DNA from: Candidatus Terrybacteria bacterium RIFCSPHIGHO2_01_FULL_43_35 | Lineage (GTDB): Bacteria; Patescibacteriota; Minisyncoccia; Terrybacterales; GWB1-40-14 | Length of the DNA: 33,870 bases | Assembly (NCBI GenBank): GCA_001822815.1 | Contig: MHSR01000008.1 | Coordinates: forward strand, 1 to 33,870 | Reading direction: 5' to 3' | Shown: positions 26,401-33,773 of the stretch, one piece after another | How the letters are laid out: every line of letters starts with the position of its first letter | How positions within the stretch are numbered: the first letter of the stretch is position 1 | Translations under genes and position numbers: made by a program | Notes under the pieces: generated by a model | The model's input: only the letters and a program-made list of their open reading frames with translations | The model's database searches: none | What the model was told of the DNA's origin: nothing

Positions 26401-26663
26401 AGGTTCGTAAATTTAGTTTCAACAACGTGATTAAAGTTTCGTCTTCTGTCCTTGACTCCATACCATCAGGCGCCCCGTTGTCGTATCCCGATTATACGCT
26501 GGTTAAAGGTGACGCTCCCGAAGTCTATTTTGTGGAAGGAGAAAAGCGCCGTCATATATCTTCTGCAGAGGCATTTAATGCCAACCAATATGATTGGGGG
26601 GCCATAAGAACTGTTCCGGATAGCGTTCTTAATATTTTACCAAAGGGTAGCCAGGTGGGTTAG
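20463..26663 (+). CDS. Giant multidomain surface protein: cupredoxin-like domain, multiple Fn3, carboxypeptidase-regulatory-like repeats, C-terminal repeat module
   Basis: TM/signal; 'GFSPSSVTIYPGDTVRWTN...GSYGYHNHLDPAKTGWVYI'; Fn3 'PSSLVATAVSSSQVNLTWTDN' repeats; 'GxV....G..v.gA.V.....' repeats ~22990-25190; four 'YPxGxLI...VWYV..GxRR' units at the end. ATG 20463 preferred over TTG 20457. Confidence 0.9.
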   Translation: MSKAFILQNRRVISTFLLAGLAGTAIIFVVLWATVAHAATVDITITTSGFSPSSVTIYPGDTVRWTNSSGAVANVSSNDHPTHTLYSSLNLGDFAPGEVKQLSFTTSTPPGSYGYHNHLDPAKTGWVYISSGPPPMPSSLVATAVSSSQVNLTWTDNATNETHQNIEREVSGSATWSTLTSLGSNITSYSDTTVVAGTSYNYRVQSCLSGSGCSSYTYSNTVTVPSVGDTTPPTAPQNLSATPVSSSRIDLSWGASTDNVSVANYKIYRNGAFWYQTSLLSYSDTGLTGNTTYSYYIKAVDAAGNVSASSNTVSSTTPSGTASCDGLTLTFANNKTSYIVGETVTYTYICTPGGTAANVTVQVVNPSGVPTTYNSATNVSQNTLGFGTSNLAVGTYTLRACFDSNCSPVTASLPFSVVSSSSTDVTLPGVVSNLAYYSADSDTVTLQWTAPGDDGTSGTVSGYDIRYSTTYPSSYSSIENWFNSAIATTNINFDPVILSPAGSIQKATVKGLSSGTNYYFGLKVRDEAYNWSPVSNWANATTTGGTTMGVPNAPTNLTAITILYNQVTLSWTDNSSNEQGFRVYRKLTTDSNWPTTYFSVGANVYNYTDTAVMPLTGYNYKVAAYNADGVIESGAIIVSTPASGTQTGIPNAPTNLQFYLTTSNQVNLNWYDNSSNEDGFKIFRKRAEDAWTSIHYAVVPVNILTYVDTAAEPGKSYYYKVAAYNASGISSESNLVYVMIPNSGGDYPNPPSALRQEPTPTGSSGIALRWDDNANNETKFNIYRRIVGSTEYLFLIQLLGSNIVSYFDGSVSAGIYYDYAVEACREGYGCSSNRAELIHVAFGVDVSGGSIYGKVSTSSGQAVLNARVELRSASSAAFFMYANSGADGGYRLDGVPFGGYSLLAFPPYDRSDLFSSSAQSVNVSDGTPLLRDLQLSGASKTIRGSVKRTDGRTIIDAGVGAWRLDGPGNASAVTDANGNYSLSVFGGRWNVGVRPMSASADWSYNKEPQTVEFLFDSSVETKTVNFEVSSTDAWISGSIKNADGSVLPAGVVNNIGFFNPTTRTGAGGQIDVSGNFKVGIQAGIYEVYINFSDATLYAQPIASVSVAQGENKNIGIILVLKKSGEIIRGRVSGPSGEAIVGAEVHAFMTDGGGFVSARTTSDGNYELRVFPGNWNVSLLSSSLGAYTFAGAARPGVVQAGQVIIMDFVLTKAEAVILGTVVNSSGTVLSDFFGSFSVRPQEGYGSNSLFYGGPVGRGLFNIGVPPGNYLVTVYSGYSSAYPSSVDVAVSVARGETAKVSIVVVKSSTVLQGTVKTAGGTAVTGIKIWVFANKDTNTWREALVDASTGKFIMNLYPGTWNVGMRTEGSSYMIPPPSILNLVEGQTLTHDFIVSAADAFIGGKITDPSGKSVANLLVSADNRSFTQAGTVLPGEIRSFHAFSDSVGNYKIAVPSGTYYIHVFLGGTSDYQAPDEKSAVVAQGETKNIDLVLVTAGATLQGRVTEGGIGRPAFVWAWKEAGGTANIRANTDGSYLLRLGVGRWKVGAGFERDGILFKAAEIPLDVVSEGTYNASLVLVEVNIAVPEVVVNSSDALVDQIIKNDQGVQVNIPANAMATQGSVTVTLTPTADAASQGINNVIGLAYEIAALDNNDQKVNSLNVPITITLPYNEKTIGIDENSLELAFWDEASGSWQDVAGFFADTTNNVVTGSTTHLTRFALVAPADITPPTSPTSIRAKVETGKITLSWRNPTSDFHSARIYRSLIAGDKGVKIADNIISLSWSDSAVQNGVKYYYNVKAVDLAGNESSSLAQTYVVGGELTTGIIGPYPSGTLFRLVNSPTVWYVEGGQRRAVPSPAVFDARFDWKNVKTVSDSDHTNLYTEGSAVGFPDGMLVKGNAPTVYVIAEGKKLPIASAEAFNGLGYKRGNIKTVSEGELAVHATGPVVSSAATYPTGSLIQKEGESTVWYVDRGLKRGFPTLDVFQVRKFSFNNVIKVSSSVLDSIPSGAPLSYPDYTLVKGDAPEVYFVEGEKRRHISSAEAFNANQYDWGAIRTVPDSVLNILPKGSQVG

Positions 26664-26683
26664 CAGCGATGATTATTAGTGCA

Positions 26684-26715
26684 GGCCCCGTTTCGTGAAC
26701 AAACGTAACGGGGTC
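26684..26715. repeat. CCCCGTT/AACGGGG dyad
   Basis: GGCCCCGTT-t-CGT-gaacaa-ACG-t-AACGGGGTC. Confidence 0.7.
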
Positions 26716-26724
26716 TTGGTTCAA

Positions 26725-27525
26725 ATGGGTAGAATCAAAAAATCGATACATAAAGCGATTATTGCCGTAATGATTTTATTCTGTGGCGCAGTGGTTTTTA
26801 TATTATCTTTGAAGACGCCGTTTGTCAGCGAGCATCCGTTAATAAAATTAGTTTTACCCTCCTCGACCGGATTAAGCTCCACACAGTTCAAATCCCATTT
26901 TTACGAAGAGCCAGAAATTTCTTTAGAGAAAATACATATTCAGGCTTTTTATCTGGTTCCCGAAACATTGCAGGTCAATATGCCCGCATCATGGAAAGAT
27001 GATTTTACAAAAGCCCTCATTAAGATACGTGAATTTCACAGCGCCCAATTTAAAAACAGTTCAAATATAACGTTCTCTCTTCTGGAAACCCCAGTTTTGA
27101 CCCAAGACGAGATTATTGCTTCTATTCCCGTCGGCATAGACAGACCCTCACGGGTAGATTTGACAAAAATTGACCAATTCATCGAATCAAAAATCTTGAC
27201 ACCGGGAGCGTTTTTTTATCGCAGTAATTTTGCAGAAATTCCGCCAGGAGCTTTTGTGGTCAAGTTGATTTTCCTTGAAGGTCCTGCCGCCTTGGGAGCA
27301 GAAGGCATTGCTATTTTATCCAGAAGTTATTTTACCGATCCCGTCGTGAATTACGGCACAAGCTTCCTTTACCACGAATTTGGACATGCGCTTGGTATGC
27401 CGGATTTGTATGATTCTGAAAGCGGCGAGACTTTTTCTGACGGCATAATGGGTTCTGGCCGTTATCGTTATATCGATTATGTCCATTTGGATCAGGACAT
27501 AAAAGTTAAGATGGGCATAAAATAA
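26725..27525 (+). CDS. Secreted M6-like (immune inhibitor A-like) metalloprotease
   Basis: TM/signal; 'LYHEFGHALGMPDLYDSESG...GIMGSG' (HExxHxxGxxDLYD). ATG 26725 preferred because the called GTG 26695 lies inside a dyad. Confidence 0.8.
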   Translation: MGRIKKSIHKAIIAVMILFCGAVVFILSLKTPFVSEHPLIKLVLPSSTGLSSTQFKSHFYEEPEISLEKIHIQAFYLVPETLQVNMPASWKDDFTKALIKIREFHSAQFKNSSNITFSLLETPVLTQDEIIASIPVGIDRPSRVDLTKIDQFIESKILTPGAFFYRSNFAEIPPGAFVVKLIFLEGPAALGAEGIAILSRSYFTDPVVNYGTSFLYHEFGHALGMPDLYDSESGETFSDGIMGSGRYRYIDYVHLDQDIKVKMGIK

Positions 27526-27532
27526 TCTAAAA

Positions 27533-29557
27533 ATGAAATTCGTTCCGAAGACAAAAAATACATATGGCGACGAACATATTCATCCCGCAAAAGGCGGTAT
27601 ACGACAGAAACTCTTACGCAACTTCGTGATTCTTGGGTTGGTGCCAATTATTGCCTTGAGTATTGCCGGTACTATTTTTCTTGTTATTTCTCGCCAGGAG
27701 AGTATAGAAGAAACCGAAAATCTGCTTTTGAAACAGAAGGCAGAAGAGGTTTCGCGTTTTATTGACGAGACAATAGATGCTTTTGAAGTCCAAGTTGGTT
27801 ACGAGTTTATTGTTCCTCCATCTTCCGGTTATCCGCTGTCGGAAACAGGAATTGCCGCCCTGTATGATTTTAGGTTGGATGCGCAGTTATTTTTACTACA
27901 AAGTCTGTTGTCAACAAACCGCAATTTAGTTGAAGCTGCTTTTATAAACACTCTTCGCACCGAAGAAACAGATACTATACCCAAAAAGCAATTACCGCCT
28001 CCGGGAAAGGAGACAAGAGTTTTAACTCGGCAGCAATTTGAAAACCCCGATTTTAATTACAATTTATTGGATTGCGGCTTAGGTCACGAAGTTTTGGCGG
28101 CAGGAGATTGCGAATATTATGCATTTTATCCCTCCTCAGAATTATTCAAGCAGATTGCGGCCGGTAAGAATTATATTGGTCGTCCATATAAAACGCTGGA
28201 AGGATATTTTATAACATTGGGCGCTCCGGTTAAAAACAGCAACGGTAAGGTAATCGGCGGCATACGCGGCGAACTTTCGTTAAAGCCACTGGAAAGAATT
28301 TTTGCTCAAGCAACGCTCGGAACCAGAGGATATGCTTATCTGATAGACGATTCAGGTTTTCTTATTGCCGCCACCGCAGGTAAAAATTTGCCAAAAGATA
28401 CGACAATAAAAAATACTTTAACCGAAAAATTAGATAAAAGCGTTGGGGTCGTTAGTGCCGGCGTTTCCAGAAATATTTTTGGAGATACGGTTATAGCTTC
28501 GGCGATACCTGTGGGTAGGCTTAATTTGGCTATTATAACCGAATGGCCCTATTCGGATGCTTATTCGGTGGTATATTCTCTGGTCAACCAAGCCGCAGTT
28601 TTCATCCTTATAATTTTAGCGGCCACAGTTATTTTGAGTCGCGTTTTGGCCCGTCAGATAACAAGACCAGTAAACATTTTGCAGTTTGCGGCAAGTAAAA
28701 TAGGGAAGGGCGATTTCGAACCGATATCAGAAATAAAAACAGGTGATGAGCTTGAATTTCTGGCGCATTCTTTAAATAAAATGGCTCAAAGCTTGAAGGA
28801 AATTGAAGAACTGCGCAAGCAGGCCTTGCAGGCTCAACTCTTGGAGGCCAGTTTGGCCAGAGAAAAAGAGCTTGTTGAAATAAAAGATTCCTTTCTGGAC
28901 ACGGCCTCGCATCAATTGCGTACGCCGGTTTCCGCCATACGGTGGCAACTGGAGTTGCTACAAAGCGAAAAAATATCCGATACGGCTAAAGAATTAGTTC
29001 AAGGAGCTTATGAACATGTAGAATTCTTGTCGGAAATATCATCCGATCTAATTAATGCCGCAAGTTATGGTGCGGGTTATCAAGTTAAGAATTTTACCGA
29101 TGTTTCTCTGACTAAAGTAATAGATGAAGTTTTGACCCAGTTTTCTTCGCAGGTAGAGCAAGCCAAGCTTAAAATAAGCAATATTCCTGCAGAGAAGGAC
29201 GTTTCGGTATCTGGTAGCTATCCAGCGCTACGAGTTTTATTTGAGAATATCATAAGGAACGCTATAAGATATACTAAAAGTGAAGGTCAAGTTACTATTA
29301 CAACAATAAATCAAGCTGATTCCGTGGAGGTCCGTGTTGCTGATACGGGTATTGGTATTCCCGCAGAAGAGCATAAAATGCTTTTTCGACAATTCTTCCG
29401 TGCAACCAATGCCATTGAGACAAGGAATGTTGGTACGGGACTCGGTCTTTATATCGCCAAAAACATAGTTGATGGCCATAAGGGCAATATTTGGTTTATT
29501 TCTGAAAGAGATAAGGGCACAACCTTGTTTATCAGCATTCCGGTCAAGCGACAATAG
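27533..29557 (+). CDS. Sensor histidine kinase (extracytoplasmic Cache-like, HAMP, HisKA, HATPase_c)
   Basis: Two TMs; 'TRGYAYLIDDSGFLIAATAG'; HAMP; 'DTASHQLRTPVSAIRWQLELL' H-box; 'NAIRYTKSEG', 'DTGIGIP', 'GTGLGLYIAKNIV'. Confidence 0.92.
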   Translation: MKFVPKTKNTYGDEHIHPAKGGIRQKLLRNFVILGLVPIIALSIAGTIFLVISRQESIEETENLLLKQKAEEVSRFIDETIDAFEVQVGYEFIVPPSSGYPLSETGIAALYDFRLDAQLFLLQSLLSTNRNLVEAAFINTLRTEETDTIPKKQLPPPGKETRVLTRQQFENPDFNYNLLDCGLGHEVLAAGDCEYYAFYPSSELFKQIAAGKNYIGRPYKTLEGYFITLGAPVKNSNGKVIGGIRGELSLKPLERIFAQATLGTRGYAYLIDDSGFLIAATAGKNLPKDTTIKNTLTEKLDKSVGVVSAGVSRNIFGDTVIASAIPVGRLNLAIITEWPYSDAYSVVYSLVNQAAVFILIILAATVILSRVLARQITRPVNILQFAASKIGKGDFEPISEIKTGDELEFLAHSLNKMAQSLKEIEELRKQALQAQLLEASLAREKELVEIKDSFLDTASHQLRTPVSAIRWQLELLQSEKISDTAKELVQGAYEHVEFLSEISSDLINAASYGAGYQVKNFTDVSLTKVIDEVLTQFSSQVEQAKLKISNIPAEKDVSVSGSYPALRVLFENIIRNAIRYTKSEGQVTITTINQADSVEVRVADTGIGIPAEEHKMLFRQFFRATNAIETRNVGTGLGLYIAKNIVDGHKGNIWFISERDKGTTLFISIPVKRQ

Positions 29558-29577
29558 GGGATGAGGTTATTTGTTCA

Positions 29578-29613
29578 ATCCGCATATCTATTATAGATAT
29601 GCGGATATTTGTT
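29578..29613 (+). terminator. Intrinsic terminator
   Basis: ATCCGCATATCT-attat-AGATATGCGGAT, 12-bp perfect stem, followed by ATTTGTTTT. Confidence 0.75.
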
Positions 29614-29643
29614 TTGACTTATTTGTGGTTTGGGGATTACAAT
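29614..29643 (+). promoter_or_regulatory. Promoter TTGACT-N18-TACAAT upstream of secD
   Basis: -35 29614-29619, -10 29638-29643; predicted +1 ~29650. Confidence 0.6.
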
Positions 29644-29653
29644 AGTTAGGCTT

Positions 29654-31399
29654 ATGAAATTTCAGCCTATATTCAATATAATATCGAGACCGATAGGTTC
29701 GGCTAAACGGTTTTTTAGTGGCGTATTTAGGCCCGTAAAATGGCTTTTTGGATTGGGGTTTAAACCGTTGGCTAAAGTACTAAAACTGATTGTCTGGTCA
29801 TCGCGCTTCTCGAAACCATTATTGAAGCCGATGCGCTTTTTGCTTTTAAAATTAGCCAAACCAGTTGAATGGATAGGTGAGGGGACCATTTGGGGCGGAA
29901 AATTCCTCTTGGGAATCTTTGTTTGGCCATTTAGAAAATTGTGGTTATTCTTGCCGTTTCGCAAAAATATCGAAAAAAGGAAACGCAGACGCAATATCTT
30001 AATTTTAGTTTTTATTTTTAGCGTGTTCGCGCTTCTGATTGTCTATCCCAACGTTTGGAATTATCCTTATAATCAGATAGAGCCGCGACTTTGGGGAGCC
30101 ATTGAGAATCTATCTTCTAAATACAATAAGCCGCAGATTAAAGACTGGGCTTCAAAAATTAAAATAACAAAACTTACCGTGAGACCATTTCTTTTGGGGT
30201 TGGATTTGCAAGGCGGCACGCAATTGGTTTATGAAGCGGATTTACACAACATTAGCCCTCAAGACTCTAAAAATGCGCTAGAATCTTTACGGGATGTAAT
30301 TGAAAGACGCGTCAATTTATTCGGTGTGAGAGAGCCGCAAGTTCAATTGGAAAAAAGCGGAAATTCTAACCGCCTACTCGTTGAACTCGCCGGCATCAAA
30401 GATATCAATCAGGCCATAAATGCTTTAGGCAAGACTCCATTTCTTGAATTTAGAGAAGAAAGGAGCCAGGAGGAATTAGATGCTATAAGCCAGGGCCCAA
30501 GCGGAGAACCCTTGCCGCAACAACAGCTTCAGCGGCCCGAAATTATTTTTAAGACGACAAAACTCACAGGACAATATCTAAAAAGAGCTGAGCTTACTTT
30601 TGATCCAACCACGCGTCAAGCCACGGTAGGTCTCCGTTTTAACGATGAGGGTAAAGACATATTTAAGGAGTTAACCGCACGTAATGTTAATAAGCGATTG
30701 GCTATATTCCTTGATGGTTATATAATTAGCGCCCCAACCGTTCAACAGGAAATACCTTCGGGTGAAGCGGTTATAACAGGCACCTTTTCTATTCCGGAAG
30801 CTCAAGAATTAGTACGTAATTTAAATGCCGGAGCCCTTCCCGTGCCTATAAACCTTATTTCTCAGCAAAGCGTTGGTGCAACGCTAGGGCAGGAATCATT
30901 GAATAACATAATGCGCGCCGGGGTAGCGGCTTTGATTGTGGTAGTTTTGTTCATGTTATTACTTTATCGCGTGCCCGGAGCAATTGCTGTTTTCGCCTTG
31001 TGTATTTATTCTGTTTTGACTTTAGCCATCTTTAAGCTACTTCCGGTAACTTTTACCTTGCCCGGCATCGCAGGTTTTATTCTTTCTATAGGTATGGCGG
31101 TTGACGCCAATATCCTTATTTTTGCGCGGATGAAAGAAGAACGTAGGTGGGGACGTTCGGTTGAAGACAGTATTGAGGCTGGTTTTGTGCGTGCCTGGCC
31201 CTCAATACGCGATTCAAACATCGCGACTTTAATAACGACGTCTATTCTATATTTTTTAACCACGAGTTTCGTGCGCGGTTTCGCCTTGACCTTAGGGATC
31301 GGCGTTTTAATGTCTATGTTTTCAGCGGTATTCATCTCCCGTCTTTTGCTTTTGCAGATAGTTCATACCCGTTTATCTAAATGGCAGAAACTATGGTAA
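29654..31399 (+). CDS. secD: Protein translocase subunit SecD with ~115-aa N-terminal extension
   Basis: LGLDLQGGTQLVYEAD, RRVNLFGVREPQVQ, GAALPVPI-like 'GALPVPINLISQQSVGATLGQESL', 'GFILSIGMAVDANILIFARMKEE'. ATG 29654 preferred over TTG 29630. Confidence 0.93.
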   Translation: MKFQPIFNIISRPIGSAKRFFSGVFRPVKWLFGLGFKPLAKVLKLIVWSSRFSKPLLKPMRFLLLKLAKPVEWIGEGTIWGGKFLLGIFVWPFRKLWLFLPFRKNIEKRKRRRNILILVFIFSVFALLIVYPNVWNYPYNQIEPRLWGAIENLSSKYNKPQIKDWASKIKITKLTVRPFLLGLDLQGGTQLVYEADLHNISPQDSKNALESLRDVIERRVNLFGVREPQVQLEKSGNSNRLLVELAGIKDINQAINALGKTPFLEFREERSQEELDAISQGPSGEPLPQQQLQRPEIIFKTTKLTGQYLKRAELTFDPTTRQATVGLRFNDEGKDIFKELTARNVNKRLAIFLDGYIISAPTVQQEIPSGEAVITGTFSIPEAQELVRNLNAGALPVPINLISQQSVGATLGQESLNNIMRAGVAALIVVVLFMLLLYRVPGAIAVFALCIYSVLTLAIFKLLPVTFTLPGIAGFILSIGMAVDANILIFARMKEERRWGRSVEDSIEAGFVRAWPSIRDSNIATLITTSILYFLTTSFVRGFALTLGIGVLMSMFSAVFISRLLLLQIVHTRLSKWQKLW

Positions 31400-31417
31400 T
31401 AATTAAATTTATATATG

Positions 31418-31546
31418 CCCCGTTAGAAAATTGTGTAATACTATGAAACATTTGATACATATTAAGTTAATTGGTTATTTTGCAAGCGCCAAAAAAGTCC
31501 GCAGTACTTTTTCGGCAGCTGACTCGAGGCCAATTTTCTAACGGGG
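31418..31546. repeat. Inverted-repeat element with CCCCGTTAGA ends between secD and secF
   Basis: Arms CCCCGTTAGAAAATTG (31418-31433) and CAATTTTCTAACGGGG (31531-31546), a perfect 16-bp match. Confidence 0.9.
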
Positions 31547-31547
31547 T

Positions 31548-32486
31548 ATGCGTGAATTTTCTATAATTAAACACCGATGGATATTCTTGATATTTTCTGC
31601 AATTTTAGTGTTTGCAAGTATTTTTTCTTTGACGGTTTGGGGTTTGAAATTGGGCGTGGAATTTAAGGGCGGTTCATTAATGGCCGTTAAATTCGATGAC
31701 AAAGTGCCAGCGCGTGAAGAATTAATTTCCGTTCTTTCGTCTGAAGATTTAGGTGATATTACAGTACAGCCATCCGATAACAAGACTTTGATTTTGAAGT
31801 TTAAGTCGGTTGACGAGGATACTCATCAGGAGGTTTTGAAAAAAATAAAAGACTTGGCTCCGGGCGAGGAGAGCCAGTTTACTTCTATAGGTCCGGTTGT
31901 CGGCAAAGAGCTTGAACAGAAATCAGCCCTGGCCATAGCTTTGGCTGTAATCTGCATAATGTTATACATAGCTTGGGCCTTCCGCCGTGTTTCAAAACCC
32001 ATTTCTTCTTGGCAATATGGCTTGATCGTGGCCATTGTTGCTCTGTTGCATGATGTCATCATTCCTCTGGGTCTTTTTGCCGCCCTTGGATATTTTATGA
32101 ATATAGAGATTAATGTTGCTTTCGTGGCCGCAATCCTTACTATTCTTGGCTTTTCTGTTCACGACACCATAGTTGTATTTGATCGGACAAGAGAGAATTT
32201 GAGGAAAATATTTGATAAGTCTTTTGGGGAAATAGTAAATACCAGCTTGAATCAAACATTGGGTCGTTCACTTGCTACATCTATAACCGTACTTCTTACC
32301 ATAGGCGCAATAGGCCTTTGGGGCGGGAGCGCAATTGCCGACTTCGCCCTTGTTTTGTTTGTGGGCATTGCCGTTGGTACATATTCATCCATTTTCGTTG
32401 CCGGTCCATTGCTTATAGAATTACAGCGCGTAAAGGTATTTATGGGAGGGTTGCGTAATAAACGACGTAACAGGCGATATCGTTGA
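31548..32486 (+). CDS. secF: Protein translocase subunit SecF
   Basis: GVEFKGGSLMAVKF, GPVVGKEL, 'AILTILGFSVHDTIVVFDRTREN', NQTLGRSLATSITVLL. Confidence 0.95.
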   Translation: MREFSIIKHRWIFLIFSAILVFASIFSLTVWGLKLGVEFKGGSLMAVKFDDKVPAREELISVLSSEDLGDITVQPSDNKTLILKFKSVDEDTHQEVLKKIKDLAPGEESQFTSIGPVVGKELEQKSALAIALAVICIMLYIAWAFRRVSKPISSWQYGLIVAIVALLHDVIIPLGLFAALGYFMNIEINVAFVAAILTILGFSVHDTIVVFDRTRENLRKIFDKSFGEIVNTSLNQTLGRSLATSITVLLTIGAIGLWGGSAIADFALVLFVGIAVGTYSSIFVAGPLLIELQRVKVFMGGLRNKRRNRRYR

Positions 32487-32539
32487 CGATAACGAATTAT
32501 CGAGGTAGGCTATAGTTTGAGTTTTGACTCAATATTTAT

Positions 32540-32676
32540 GAGGTAATCCCTCGGCTTCGCCTCTGGTCGTTCAGACTCTGAAGAGTCTCAGATCATTCGA
32601 TTCAGAGAATCTCAGATTCGATGAACTCGAAGAGATGCACATTGTGCAATCCCTCGCAAAGCTCGGGAGCAACCAC
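32540..32676. repeat. Compound multi-hairpin repeat upstream of rplU
   Basis: GAGGTAATCCCTCGGCTTCGCCTC 32540-32563, middle GACTC/GAGTC and GATTC/GAATC hairpins, ATGCACATTGTGCAATCCCTCGCAAAGCTCGGGAGCAACCAC 32635-32676; inverted related copy at 33775-33842. Confidence 0.75.
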
Positions 32677-32681
32677 GGCAT

Positions 32682-33113
32682 ATGCAGCTTGCAGTCATAA
32701 AAACAGGCGGAAAACAATATTTGGTAAGCAGGGGACAACGAATAGCCGTTGAGACTTTACCGTATGAAAGCGGTAAAGAATTTGATTTTAATGAAGTCTT
32801 ACTTCTTGTTTACGCTGGCCAAGTCAAGGTGGGCATGCCCTTTGTTGAGGGGGCTAAAGTCATGGGCAGGATAATTTCTCATGGTTTGCATGATAAGGTT
32901 ATTGTTTTTAAGTTTAAACCCAAGAAACGTCAAAAGCGCAAGAAGGGCCATCGGCAGTCATACACTCTCGTTGAGATTATGGACATAAAAGATAACGCCC
33001 TTAAAGCCGAAGCGCCAGTTTCAAAACCTAAAGAATCTCAAACCGGCCCAAAACGAAAAACGGTAGCTTCCATAAAGGCAAAAAGAGCTGTAAGGCGATC
33101 CGTTTCAAAGTAA
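32682..33113 (+). CDS. rplU: 50S ribosomal protein L21 with basic C-terminal extension
   Basis: MQLAVIKTGGKQYLVSRGQRIAVE...KVIVFKFKPKKRQKRKKGHRQSYTLVEI. Confidence 0.95.
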   Translation: MQLAVIKTGGKQYLVSRGQRIAVETLPYESGKEFDFNEVLLLVYAGQVKVGMPFVEGAKVMGRIISHGLHDKVIVFKFKPKKRQKRKKGHRQSYTLVEIMDIKDNALKAEAPVSKPKESQTGPKRKTVASIKAKRAVRRSVSK

Positions 33114-33120
33114 TTTTCTC

Positions 33121-33155
33121 AACAAAAAACGTCCCGTATTTCGGGACGTTTTTGT
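33121..33155. terminator. Bidirectional intrinsic terminator between convergent rplU and recR
   Basis: AAAAACGTCCCG-tattt-CGGGACGTTTTT with flanking A/T tracts. Confidence 0.9.
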
Positions 33156-33156
33156 T

Positions 33157-33768
33157 CTAGTTTCTGTTTTTCATTGCTCCACGCAATGTTTCTTCGTCGG
33201 CGTATTCTATCTCACCACCTGAAGGCATGCCTATGCCCAAGCGGGTTATTTTGACGTTTTCTGATGAGGACGCAGATTCTATAACGGCTTGTTTCAGCCA
33301 TAAAGCTGCAGCATTGCCCTCTGATGTTGGACTTAGGGCGAGAATAATTTCTTTAAGATTTTGATCAGAAGAAACCCTCTGTTTTAACTCATTGATTCTT
33401 ATGGATTGGGGGTGGTATGCGATGGATAGCCTTCCGCCCAGAACAAAATATTGTCCTTTAAATACGGCGGCTTTTTCGAGTTGTTCAAGATCGGTGTCTT
33501 CTTCAACAACGCATAAAGTGCCGTTGGCACGTTTTGGATCGTGGCAAGATGTACATAGCCTTTGAGCGGTATTTTGAGTTATGGATATGGCCCGGAAGCA
33601 TTTTTCACAATTTCCAATATTGGAAATATTCTCTAAAGCTCTTTTCAGGTCTTCTCTTTCTTGCGGGCGTCGTAAAATATAAAAAGCGCACCGAAGCGCT
33701 TGGCGCGGTCCGATGCCCGGTAGTCTTCTTATAAGATCTGCTGTTTCACGTATTGGCGGCGGTAGCAT
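33157..33768 (-). CDS. recR: Recombination protein RecR
   Basis: LIRRLPGIGPRQALRCAFYIL, CEKCFRAIS...LCTSCHDPKR, LCVVEEDTDLEQLEK, Toprim-like C-terminus. Confidence 0.95.
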   Translation of the reverse strand: MLPPPIRETADLIRRLPGIGPRQALRCAFYILRRPQEREDLKRALENISNIGNCEKCFRAISITQNTAQRLCTSCHDPKRANGTLCVVEEDTDLEQLEKAAVFKGQYFVLGGRLSIAYHPQSIRINELKQRVSSDQNLKEIILALSPTSEGNAAALWLKQAVIESASSSENVKITRLGIGMPSGGEIEYADEETLRGAMKNRN

Positions 33769-33773
33769 GTGCT

